A DNA stretch of 64,000 bases. It comes from Cladorhizidae sp. MBARI D1340-BT2 (taxonomy: Eukaryota > Porifera > Demospongiae > Poecilosclerida > Cladorhizidae). Position numbers and translations under genes: made by a program. Numbering within the stretch: position 1 is the stretch's first letter; each line of letters begins with the position of its first letter. This document shows, in pieces, positions 48,491 through 60,709 of the stretch. The notes under the pieces are model-generated. The model ran no database searches. It saw only the letters and a program-made list of their open reading frames with translations, and had not been told where the DNA came from. The DNA lies in NCBI GenBank assembly GCA_028752905.1, contig JAQNBH010000003.1, positions 34,748,697 through 34,812,696 of the forward strand, in the 5' to 3' direction.

Positions 48491-51400
48491 GTTAGCTCAT
48501 GGCACCAGTGAGAGAGTAGGTCTGTACGGGAGACATGTGGTTGCTTCTGAGATAGCTCATGGCACCAGTGAGAGAGTAGGTTTGTACGGGAGACATGTGG
48601 TTGCCATTGAGTTAGCTCATGGCACCAGTGAGAGAGTAGGTATGTATGGGAGACATGTGGTTGCCTCTGAGTTAGCTCATGGCACCAGTGAGAGAGTAGG
48701 TCTGTACAGGAGACATGGGCTTGCCTCTGAGTTAGCTCATGGCACCAGTGAGAGAGTAAGTATGTACGGGAGACATGTGGTTGCCTCTGAGTTAGCTCAT
48801 GGCACCAGTGAGAGAGTAGGCCTGTACGGGAGACATGTGGTTGCCTCTGAGTTAGCTCATGGCACCAGTGAGAGAGTAGGTCTGTACGGGATACATGTGG
48901 TTGCCTCTAAGTTAGCTCATGTCACAAGTGAGAGAGTAGGTTTGTACGGGAGATATGTGTTTGCTTCTGAGTTAGCTCATGGCACCAGTGAGAGAGTACA
49001 TGTACATGTAGGTCTGTACGGGGGACATGTGGTTGCCGCTGAGTTATCTCATGGCACCAGTGAGAGAGTAGGTCTGTACGGGAGACATGTGGTTGCCTCT
49101 GAGTTAGCTCATGGCACCAGTTAGAGAGTAGGTCTGTACGGGAGACATGTGGATGCCTCTGAGATAGCTCATGGCACCAGTGAGAGAGTAGGTTTGTACG
49201 GGACTCATGTGTTTGCTATTGAGTTAGCTCATGGCACCAGTGAGAGAGTAGGTATGTATGGGAGACATGTGGTTGCCTCTGAGTTAGCTCATGGCACCAG
49301 TGAGAGAGTAGGTCTGTACGGGAGACATGTGCTTGCCTCTGAGTTAGCTCATGGCACCAGTGAGAGAGTAGGTATGTACGGGAGACATGTGGTTGCCTCT
49401 GAGTTAGCTCATGGCACCAGTGAGAGAGTAGGTCTGTACGGTAGACATGTGGTTGCCTCTGAGATAGCTCATGGCACCAGTGAGAGAGTAGATATGTATG
49501 GGAGACATGTGGTTGCCTCTGAGTTAGCTCATGGCACCAGTGAGAGTGTAGGTCTGTACGGGAGACATGTGGTTGCCTCTGAGTTAGCTCATGGCACCAG
49601 TGAGAGAGTAGGTATGTGCCTCTGAGATAGCTCATGGCACCAGTGAGAGTGTAGGTCTGTACGGGAAGACATGTGGTTGCCTCTGAGTTAGCTCATGGCA
49701 CCAGTGAGAGAGTAGGTCTGTACGGGAGACATGTGGTTGCTTCTGAGATAGCTCATGGCACCAGTGAGAGAGTAGGTTTGTACGGGAGACATGTGGTTGC
49801 CATTGAGTTAGCTCATGGAACCAGTGAGAGAGTAGGTATGTATGGGAGACATATGGTTGCCTCTGAGTTAGCTCATGGCACCAGTGAGCGAGTAGGTCTG
49901 TACGGGAGACATGTGGTTGCCTCTGAGTTAGCTCATGGCACCAGTGAGAGAGTAGGTCTGTACGGGATACATGTGGTTGCCTCTAAGTTAGCTCATGTCA
50001 CAAGTGAGAGAGTAGGTTTGTACGGGAGATATGTGTTTGCTTCTGAGTTAGCTCATGGCACCAGTGAGAGAGTACATGTACATGTAGGTCTGTACGGGAG
50101 ACATGTGGTTGCCGCTGAGTTATCTCATGGCACCAGTGAGAGAGTAGGTCTGTACGGGAGACATGTGGTTGCCTCTGAGTTAGCTCATGGCACCAGTGAG
50201 AGAGTAGGTCTGTACGGGAGACATGTGTTTGCCTCTGAGATAGCTCATGGCACCAGTGAGAGAGTAGGTTTTTACGGGACTCATGTGGTTGCCATTGAGT
50301 TAGCTCATGGCACCAGTGAGAGAGTAGGTATGTATGGGAGACATGTGGTTGCCTCTGAGTTAGCTCATGGCACCAGTAAGAGAGTAGGTCTATACGGGAG
50401 AAATGTGCTTGCCTCTGAATTAGCTCATGGCACCAGTGAGAGAGTAGGTATGTACGGGAGACATGTGGTTGCCTCTGAGTTAGCTCATGGCACCAGTGAG
50501 AGAGTAGGTCTGTACGGGAGACATGTGGTTGCCTCTGAGATAGCTCATGGCACCAGTGAGAGAGTAGGTTTGTATGGGAGACATGTGATTGCCTCTGAGT
50601 TAGCTCATGGCACCAGTGAGAGAGTAGGTCTGTACGGGAAGACATGTGGTTGCCTCTGAGTTAGCTCATGGGACCAGTGAGAGAGTAGGTCTGTACGGGA
50701 GACATGTGGTTGCCTCTGAGATAGCTCATGGCACCAGTGAGAGAGTAAGTTTGTACGGGAGACATGTGGTTGCCTCTGAGTTAGCTCATGGCACCAGTGA
50801 GAGAGTAGGTATGTACGGGAGACATGTGGTTGCCTCTGAGTTAGCTCATGGCACAAGTGAGAGAGTAGGTCTGTACGGGAGATATGTGGTTGCCTCTGAG
50901 TTAGCTCATGGCACCAGTGAGATAGTAGGTCTGTACGGGAGACATGTGGTTGCCTCTAAGTTAGCTCATGGCACCAGTGAGAGAGTAGTTTTGTACGGGA
51001 GATATGTGTTTGCTTCTGAGTTAGCTCATGGCACCAGTGAGAGAGTACATGTACATGTAGGTCTGTACGGGAGACATGTGGTTGCCGCTGAGTTATCTCA
51101 TGGCACCAGTGAGAGAGTAGGTCTGTACGGGAGACATGTGGTTGCCTCTGAGTTAGCTCATGGCACCAGTGAGAGAGTAGGTCTGTACGGGAGACATGTG
51201 GTTGCCTCTGAGATAGCTCATGGCACCAGTGAGAGAGTAGGTTTGTACGGGAGACATGTGGTTGCCATTAAGTTAGCTCATGGCACCAGCGAGAGAGTAG
51301 GTATGTATGGGAGACATGTGGTTGCCTCTGAGTTAGCTCATGGCACCAGTGAGAGAGTAGGTCTGTACGGGAGACATGTGCTTGCCTCTGAGTTAGCTCA

Positions 51401-53256
51401 TGGCACCAGTGAGAGTGTAGGTCTGTACGGGAGACATGCGGTTGCCTCTGAGTTAGCTCATGGCACCAGTGAGAGAGTATGTATGTGCCTCTGAGGTAGC
51501 TTATGGCACCAGTGAGAGAGTAGGTCTGTACGGGAAGACATGTGGTTGCCTCTGAGTTAGCTCATGGGACCAGTGAGAGAGTAGGTCTGTGGGAGACATG
51601 TGGTTGCCTTTGAGATAGCTCATGGCACCAGTGAGAGAGTAGGTTTGTACGGTAGACATGTGGTTGCCTCTGAGTTAGCTCATGGCACCAGTGAGAGAGT
51701 AAGTATGTACGGGAGACATGTGGTTGCCTCTGAGTTAGCTCATGGCACCAGTGAGAGAGTAGGTCTGTACGGGAGACATGTGGTTGCCTCTGAGTTAGCT
51801 CATGGCACCAGTGAGAGAGTAGGTCTGTACGGGATACATGTGGTTGCCTCTAAGTTAGCTCATGTCACAAGTGAGAGAGTAGGTTTGTACGGGAGATATG
51901 TGTTTGCTTCTGAGTTAGCTCATGGCACCAGTGAGAGAGTACATGTACATGTAGGTCTGTACGGGAGACATGTGGTTGCCGCTGAGTTATCTCATGGCAC
52001 CAGTGAGAGAGCAGGTCTGTACGGGAGACATGTGGTTGCCTCTGAGTTAGCTCATGGCACCAGTGAGAGAGTAGGTCTGTACGGGAGACATGTGGTTGCC
52101 TCTGAGATAGCTCATGGCACCAGTGAGAGAGTAGGTCTGTACGGGAGACATGTGCTTGCCTCTGAGTTAGCTCATGGCACCAGTGAGAGTGTAGGTCTGT
52201 ACGGGAGACATGTGGTTGCCTCTGAGTTAGCTCATGGCACCAGTGAGAGAGTAGGTCTGTACGGGAAGACATGTGGTTGCCTCTGAGTTAGTTCATGGGA
52301 CCAGTGAGAGAGTAGGTCTGTGGGAGACATGTGGTTGCCTCTGAGATAGCTCATGGCAACAGTGAGAGAGTAGGTTTGTACGGTAGACATGTGGTTGCCT
52401 CTGAGTTAGCTCATGGCACCAGTGAGAGAGTAAGTATGTACGGGAGACATGTGGTTGCCTCTGAGTTAGCTCATGGCACCAGTGAGAGAGTAGGTCTGTA
52501 CGGGAGACATGTGGTTGCCTCTGAGTTAGCTCATGGCACCAGTGACAGAGTAGATCTGTTCGGGATACAAGTGGTTGCCTCTAAGTTAGCTCATGTCACA
52601 AGTAAGAGAGTAGGTTTGTACGGGAGATATGTGTTTGCTTCTGAGTTAGCTCATGGCACCAGTGAGAGAGTACATGTACATGTAGGTCTGTACGGGAGAC
52701 ATGTGGTTGCCGCTGAGTTATCTCATGGCACCAGTGAGAGAGTAGGTCTGTACGGGAGACATGTGGTTGCCTCTGAGTTAGCTCATGGCACCAGTGAGAG
52801 AGTAGGTCTGTACGGGAGACATGTGGTTGCCTCTGAGATAGCTTATGGCACCAGTGAGAGAGTAGGTTTGTACGGGACTCATGTGTTTGCCATTGAGTTA
52901 GCTCATGGCACCAGTGAGAGAGTAGGTATGTATGGGAGACATGTGGTTGCCTCTGAGTTAGCTCATGGCACCAGTGAGAGAGTAGGTCTGTACGGGAGAC
53001 ATGTGCTTGCTTCTGAGTTAGCTCATGGCACCAGTGAGAGAGTAGGTATGTACGGGAGACATGTGGTTGCCTCTGAGTTAGTTATGGCACCAGTGAGAGA
53101 GTAGACATGTACGGGAGACATGTGGTTGCCTCTGAGATAGCTCAAGGCACCAGTGAGAGAGTAGGTTTGTACGGGAGACATGTGATTGCCTCTGAGTTAG
53201 CTCATGGTACCAGTGAGAGAGTAGGTCTGTACGGGAAGACATGTTGTTGCCTCTGA
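48491..53256. repeat. Irregular HORs with CATGTCACAAGTG monomers
   Basis: Unit ends are 49625, 49686, 50659, 51494, 51555, 52286 and 53256. A marker monomer with GGGATACA and then CATGTCACAAGTG lies shortly before four palindromes (48997, 50073, 51940, 52671), linking these units. Two further 43-mers and two 58-mers occur. A single base is lost near 53081 (GAGTTAGTTATGG). A GTTAGAGAG change near 49121 gives an in-frame stop. Confidence 0.86.
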
Positions 53257-56200
53257 GTTAGCTCATGGGACCAGTGAGAGAGTAGGTCTGTACGGGAGAC
53301 ATGTGGTTTCCTCTGAGATAGCTCATGGCACCAGTGAGAGAGTAGGTTTGTACGGGTGACATGTGGTTGCCTCTGAGTTAGCTCATGGTACCAGTGAGAG
53401 AGTAGGTATGTACGGGAGACATGTGGTTGCCTCTAAGTTAGCTCATGGCACCAGTGAGAGAGTAGGTTTGTACGGGAGATATGTGTTTGCTTCTGAGTTA
53501 GCTCATGGTACCAGTGAGAGAGTACATGTACATGTAGGTCTGTACGGGAGACATGTGGTTGCCGCTGAGTTATCTCATGGCACCAGTGAGAGAGTAGGTC
53601 TGTACGGGAGACATGTGGTTGCCTCTGAGTTAGCTCATGGCACCAGTGAGAGAGTAGGTCTGTACGGGAGACATGTGGTTGCCTCTGAGATAGCTCATGG
53701 CACCAGTGAGAGAGTAGGTTTGTACGGGAGACATGTGGTTGCCATTAAGTTAGCTCATGGCACCAGTGAGAGAGTAGGTATGTATGGGAGACATGTGGTT
53801 GCCTCTGAGTTAGCTCATGGCATCAGTGAGAGAGTAGGTCTGTACGGGAGACATGTGCTTGCCTCTGAGTTAGCTCATGGCACCAGTGAGAGAGTAGGTA
53901 TGTATGGGAGACATGTGGTTGCCTCTGAATTAGAACATGGCACCAGTGAGAGAGTAAGTCTGTAAGGGAGACATGTGGTTGCCTCTGAGATAGCTCATGG
54001 CATCAGTGAGAGAGTAGGTCTGTACGGGAAGACATGTGGTTGACTCTGAGTTAGCTCATGGGACCAGTGAGAGAGTAGGTCTGTACGGGAGACATGTGGT
54101 TGCCTCTGAGATAGCTCATGGCACCAGTGAGAGAGTAGGTTTGTACGGGAGACATGTGGTTGCCTCTGAGTTAGCTCATGGCACCAGTGAGAGAGTAGGT
54201 CTGTATGGGAGACATGTGGTTGCCTCTGAGTTAGCTCATGGCACCAGTGAGAGAGTAGGTCTGTACGGGAGACATGTGGTTGCCTATGAGTTAGCTCATG
54301 GCACCAGTAAGAGAGTAGGTCTGTACGTGAGACATATGGTTGACTCGAAGTTAGCTCATGGCACCAGTTTGAGAGTAGGTTTGTACGGGAGATATGTGTT
54401 TGCTTCTGAGTTAGCTCATGGCACCAGTGAGAGAGTACATGTACATGTAGGTCTGTCCGGGAGACATGTGGTTGCCGCTGAGTTATCTCATGGCACCAGT
54501 GAGAGAGTAGGTCTGTACGGGAGACATGTGGTTGCCTCTGAGTTAGCTCATGGCACCAGTGAGAGAGTAGGTCTGTACGGGAGACATGTGGTTGCCTCTA
54601 AGATAGCTCATGGCACCAGTGAGAGAGTAGGTTTGTATGGGAGACATGTGGTTGCCATTGAGTTAGCTCATGGCACCAGTGAGAGAGTAGGTATGTATGG
54701 GAGACATGTGGTTGCCTCTGAGTTAGCTCATGGCACCAGTGAGAGAGTAGGTCTGTACGGGAGACATGTGCTTGCCTCTGAGTTAGCTCATGGCACCAGT
54801 GAGAGAGTAGGTATGTACAGGAGACATGTGGTTGCCTCTGAGTTAGCTCATGGCACCAGTGAGAGAGTAGGTCTGTACGGGAGACATGTGGTTGCCTCTG
54901 AGATAGCTCATGGCACCAGTGAGAGAATAGGTTTGTACGGCAGACATGTGGGTGCCTCTGAGTTAGCTCATGGCACCAGTGAGAGAGTAGGTCTGTACGG
55001 GAAGACATGTGGTTGCCTCTGAGTTAGCTCATGGGACCAGTGAGAGAGTAGGTCTGTACGGGAGACATGTGGTTGCCTCTGAGATAGCTCATGGTACCAG
55101 TGAGAGAGTAGGTTTGTACGGGAGACATGTGGTTGCCTCTGAGTTAGCTCATGGCACCAGTGAGAGAGTAGGCATGTACGGGAGACATGCAGTTGCCTCT
55201 GAGTTAGCTCATGGCACCTGTGAGAAAGTAGGTCTGTACGGGAGACATGTGGTTGCCTCTAAGTTAGCTCATGGCACTAGTGACAGAGTAGGTTTGTACG
55301 GGAGATATGTGTTTGCTTCTGAGTTAGCTCATGGCACCAGTGAGAGAGTAGGTCTGTATGGGAGACATGTGGTTGCCTCTGAGAAAGCTCATGGCACCTG
55401 TAAGAGAGTAGGTTTGTACGGGAGACATGTGGTTGCCTCTGAGTTAGCTCATGGCACCAGTGAGAGAGTAGGTCTGTACGGGAAGACATGTGGTTGCCTC
55501 TGAGTTAGCTCATGGGACCAGTGAGAGAGTAGGTCTGTACGGGAGACATGTGTTTGCCTCTGAGATAGCTCATGGCACCAGTGAGAGAGTAGGTTTGTAC
55601 GGGAGACATGTGGTTGCATCTGAGTTAGCTCATGGCACCAGTGAGAGAGTAGGTATGTACGGGAGACATGTGGTTGCCTCTGACTTAGCTCATGGCACCA
55701 GTGAGAGAGTAGGTCTGTACGGGAGACATGTGGTTGCCTCTGTGTTAGCTCATGGCACCAGTGAGAGAGTAGGTCTGTACGGGAGACATGTGGTTGCCTC
55801 TGAGTTAGCTCATGGCACCAGTGAGAGAGTAGGTTTGTACGGGAGACATGTGGTTGCCTCTGAGTTAGCTCATGGCACCAGTGAGAGAGTAGGTCCGTAC
55901 GGGAGACATGTGGTTGCCTCTGAGTTAGCTCATGGCACCATTGAGAGAGTAGGTTTGTACGGGAGACATGTGGTTGCCTCTGAGTTAGCTCATGGGACCA
56001 GTGAGAGAGTAGGTCTGTACGGGAGACATGTGGTTGCCTCTGAGATAGCTCATGGCACCAGTGAGAGAGTAGGTATGTATGGGAGACATGTAGTTTCCTC
56101 TGAGTTAGCTCATGACACCAGTGAGAGAGTAGTTCTGTACGGAAGACATGTGGTTGCCTCTGAGTTAGCTCATGGTACCAGTGAGAGAGTAGGTCTGTAC

Positions 56201-57870
56201 GGGAGACATGTGGTTGCCTCTAAGTTAGCTCATGGCACCAGTGAGAGAGTAGGTTTGTATGGGAGATATGTGTTTGCTTCTGAGTTAGCTCATGGCACCA
56301 GTGAGAGAGTACATGTACATGTAGGTCTGTACGGGAGACATGTGGTTGCCGCTGAGTTATCTCATGGCACCAGTGAGAGAGTAGGTCTGTACGGGAGACA
56401 TGTGGTTGCTAATGAGTTAGCTCATGGCACCAGTGAGAGAGTAGGTCTGTACGGGAGACATGTGGTTGCCTCTGAGATAGCTCATGGCACCAGTGAGAGA
56501 GTAGGTTTGCACGGGAGACATGTGGTTACCATTGAGTTAGCTCATGGCACCAGTGAGAGAGTAGGTATGTATGGGAGACATGTGGTTGCCTCTGAGTTAG
56601 CTCATGGCACCAGTGAGAGAGTAGGTCTGTACGGGAGACATGTGCTTGCCTCTGAGTTAGCTCATGGCACCTGTGAGAGAGTAGGTATGTACGGGAGACA
56701 TGTGGTTGCCTCTGAGTTAGCTCATGGCACCAGTGAGAGAGTAGGTCTGTACGGGAGACATGTGGTTGCCTCTGAGATAGCTCATGGCACCAGTGAGAGA
56801 GTAGGTTTGTACGGGAGACATGTGGTTGCCTCTGAGTTAGCTCATGGCACCAGTGAGAGAGTAGGTCTGTACGGGAAGACATGTGGTTACCTCTGAGTTA
56901 GCTCATGGGACCAGTGAGAGAGTAAGTCTGTACGGGAGACATGTGGTTGCCTCTGAGATAGCTCATGGCACCAGTGAGAGAGTAGGTTTGTAAGGGAGAA
57001 ATGTGGTTGCCTCTGAGTTAGCTCATGGCAGCAGTGAGAGAGTAGGTATGTACGGGAGACATGTGGTTGCCTCTGAGTTAGCTCATGGTACCAGTGAGAG
57101 AGTAGGTCTCTACGGGAGACATGTGGTTGCCTCTGAGTTAGCTCATGGCACAAGTGAGAGAGTAGGTCTGTACGGGAGACATGTGGTTGCCTCTTAGTTA
57201 GCTCATGGCACCAGTGAGTGAGTAGGTTTGTACGGGAGATATGTGTTTGCTTCTGAGTTAGCTCATGGCACCAGTGAGAGAGTACATGTACATGTAGGTC
57301 TGTATGGGAGACATGTGGTTGCCGCTGAGTTATCTCATGGCACCAGTGAGAGAGTAGGTCTGTACGGGAGACATGTGGTTGCCTCTGAGTTAGCTCATGG
57401 CACAAGTGAGAGAGTAGGTCTGTACGGGAGACATGTGGTTGCCTCTGAGATAGCTCATGGCACCAGTGAGAGAGTAGGTTTGTACGGGAGACATGTGGTT
57501 GCCTCTGAGTTAGCTCATGGCACCAGTGAGAGAGTAGGTCTGTACGGGAAGACATGTGGTTGCCTCTGAGTTAGCTCATGGGACCAGTGAGAGAGTAGGT
57601 CTGTACGGGAGACATGTGGTTGCCTCTGAGATAGCTCATGGCACCAGTGAGAGAGTAGGTTTGAACGGGAGACATGTGGTTGCCATTGAGTTAGCTCATG
57701 GCACCAGTGAGGGAGTAGGTCTGTACGGGAGACATGTGGTTGCCTCTGAGATAGCTCATGGCACCAGTGAGAGAGCAGTTTTGTACGGGAGACATGTGGT
57801 TGCCTCTGAGTTAGCTCATGGCACCAGTGAGAGAGTAGGTCTGTACGGGAAGACATGTGGTTGCCTCTGA
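53257..57870. repeat. HORs of 793, 973, 481, 1,393, 673 and 301 bp
   Basis: Unit ends are 54049, 55022, 55503, 56896, 57569 and 57870. Sequence up to about 54.4 kb is a distant version of 25.1-26.1 kb (offset 28,286 bp). The following GTCTGTCC and CTCTAAGATAG monomers resemble 36.3-36.5 kb. The 1,393-bp unit has 21 60-mers and its palindrome lies 807 bp after the 61-mer. No 43-, 58- or 62-mers occur. Confidence 0.86.
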
Positions 57871-58256
57871 GTTAGCTCATGGGACCAGTGAGAGAGTAGG
57901 TCTGTACGGGAGACATGTGGTTGCCTCTGAGATAGCTCATGGCACCAGTGAGAGAGTAGGTTTGTACGGGAGACATGTGGTTGCCTCTGAGTTAGCTCAT
58001 GGCACCAGTGAGAGAGTAGGTATGTACGGGAGACATGTGGTTGACTCTGAGTTAGCTCATGGCACCAGTCAGAGAGTAGGTCTGTATGGGAGACATGTGG
58101 TTGCCTCTGAGTTAGTTCATGGCACCAGTGAGAGAGTAGGTCTGTACGGGAGACATGTGGTTGCCTCTAAGTTAGCTCATGGCACCAGTGAGAGAGTAGG
58201 TTTGTACGGGAGATATGTGTTTACTTCTGAGTTAGCTCATGGCACCAGTGAGAGAG

Positions 58257-58270
58257 TACATGTACATGTG
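58257..58270. repeat. Altered palindrome, TACATGTACATGTG
   Basis: The last base is G instead of A, and the next monomer has GCTGCTGAG instead of GCCGCTGAG. It lies 387 bp after the 61-mer ending at 57870. Confidence 0.93.
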
Positions 58271-60695
58271 GGTCTGTATGGGAGACATGTGGTTGCTGCT
58301 GAGTTATCTCATGGCACCAGTGAGAGAGTAGGTCTGTACGGGAGACATGTGGTTGCCTCTGAGTTAGGTCATGGCACCAGTAAGAGAGTAGGTCTGTACG
58401 GGAGACATGTGGTTGCCTCTGAGATAGCTCATGGCACCAGTGAGAGAGTAGGTTTGTACGGGAGACATGTGGTTGCCATTGAGTTAGATCATGGCACCAG
58501 TGAGAGAGTAGGTATGTATGGGAGACATGTGGTTGCCTCTGAGTTAGCTCATGGCACCAGTGAGAGAGTAGGTCTGTACGGGAGACATGTGCTTGCCTCC
58601 GAGTTAGCTCATGGCACCAGTGAGAGAGTAGGTTTGTACGGGAGACATGTGGTTGCCTCTGAGTTAGCTCATGGCACCAGTGAGAGAGTAGGTCTGTACG
58701 GGAAGACATGTGGTTGCCTCTGAGTTAGCTCATGGGACCAGTGAGAGAGTAGGTCTGTACGGGAGACATGTGGTTGCCTCTGAGATAGCTCATGGAACCA
58801 GTTAGAGAGTAGGTTTGTACGGGAGACATGTGGTTGCCTATGAGTTAGCTCATGGCACCAGTGAGAGAGTAGGTCTGCACTGGAGACATGTGGTTGCCGC
58901 TTAGTTAGCTCATGGCACCAGTGAGAGAGTAGGTTTGTACGGGAGATATGTGTTTGCTTCTGAGTTAGCTCATGTCACCAGTGAGAGAGTACATGTACAT
59001 GTAGGTCTGTACGGGAGACATGTGGTTGCCGCTGAGTTATCTCATGGCACCAGTGAGAGAGTAGGTCTGTACGGGAGACATGTGGTTGCCTCTGAGTTAG
59101 CTCATGGCACCAGTGAGAGAGTAGGTCTGTACGGGAGACATGTGGTTGCCTCTGAGATAGCTCATGGCACCAGTGAGAGAGTAGGTTTGTACGGGAGACA
59201 TGTGGTTGCCATTGAGTTAGCTCATGGCACCAGTGAGGGAGTAGGTATGTATGGGAGACATGTGGTTGCCTCTGAGTTAGGTCATGGCACCAGTGAGAGA
59301 GTAGGTCTGTACGGGAGACATGTGCTTGCCTCTGAGTTAGCTCATGGCACCAGTGGGAGAGTAGGTATGTACGGGAGACATGTCGTTGCCACTGAGTTAG
59401 CTCATGGAACCAGTAAGAAAGTAGGTATGTACGGGAGACATGTGGTTGCCTCTGAGTTAGCTCATGGCACCAGTGAGAGAGTAGGTCTGTACGGGAGACA
59501 TGTGGTTGCCTCTGAGATAGCTCATGGCACCAGTGAGAGAGTAGGTTTGTACGGGAGACATGTGGTTGCCTCTGAGTTAGCTCATGGCACCAATGAGAGA
59601 GTAGGTCTGTACGGGAAGACATGTGGTTGCCTCTGAGTTAGCTCATGGGACCAGTGAGAGAGTAGGTCTGTACAGGAGACATGTGGTTGCCTCTGAGATA
59701 GCTCATGGCACCAGTGAGAGAGTAGGTTTGTACGGGAGACATGTGGTTGCATCTGAGTTAGCTCATGGCACCAGTGAGAGAGTGGGTATGTACGGGAGAC
59801 ATGTGGTTGCCTCTGAGTTAGCTAATGGCACCAGTGAGAGAGTAGGTTTGTACGGGAGAAATGTGGTTGCCTCTAAGTTAGCTCATGGCACCAGTGAGAG
59901 AGTAGGTTTGTACGGGAGATATGTGTTTGCTTCTGAGTTAGCACATGGCACCAGTGAGAGAGTACATGTACATGTAGGTCTGTACGGGAGACATGTGGTT
60001 GCCGCTGAGTTAGCGCATGGCAACAATGAGAGAGTAGGTCTGTACGGGAGACATGTGGTTGCCTCTGAGTTAGCTCATGGCACCAGTGAGAGAGTAGGTC
60101 TGTACGAGAGACATGTGGTTGCCTCTGAGATAGCTCATGGCACCAGTGAGAGAGTAGGTTTGTACGGAAGACATGTGGTTGCCATTGAATTAGCTCATGG
60201 CACCAGCGAGAGAGTAGGTATGTATGGGAGACATATGGTTGCCTCTGAGTTAGCTCATGGCACCAGTGAGAGAGTAGGTCTGTACGGGAAGACATGTGGT
60301 TGCCTCTGAGTTAGCTTATGGGTCCAGTGAGAGAGGAGGTCTGTACGGGAGACATGTGGTTGCCTCTGAGATAGCTCATGGCACCAGTGAGAGAGTAGGT
60401 TTGTACGGGAGACGTGTGGTTGCCTCTGAGTTAGCTCATGGCACCAGTGAGAGAGTAGGTCTGTACGGGAGACATGTGGTTGCCCCTGAGTTAGCTCATG
60501 GCACCAGTGAGAGAGTAGGACTGTACGGGAGACATGTGGTTGCTTCTGAGTTAGCTCATGGCACCAGTGAGAGAGTAGGTCTGTACGGGAGACATGTGGT
60601 TGCCTCTGAGTTAGCTCATGGCACCAGTGAGAGAGTAGGTTTGTACGGGAGATATGTGTTTGCTTCTGAGTTCGCTCATGGCACCAGTGAGAGAG

Positions 60696-60709
60696 TACAT
60701 GTAAATGTA
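60696..60709. repeat. Altered palindrome, TACATGTAAATGTA
   Basis: C-to-A change in the right half. The identical change at 63315-63328, together with GAGTTCGCTC just upstream in both, shows that the two stretches share a recent common origin. Confidence 0.93.
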
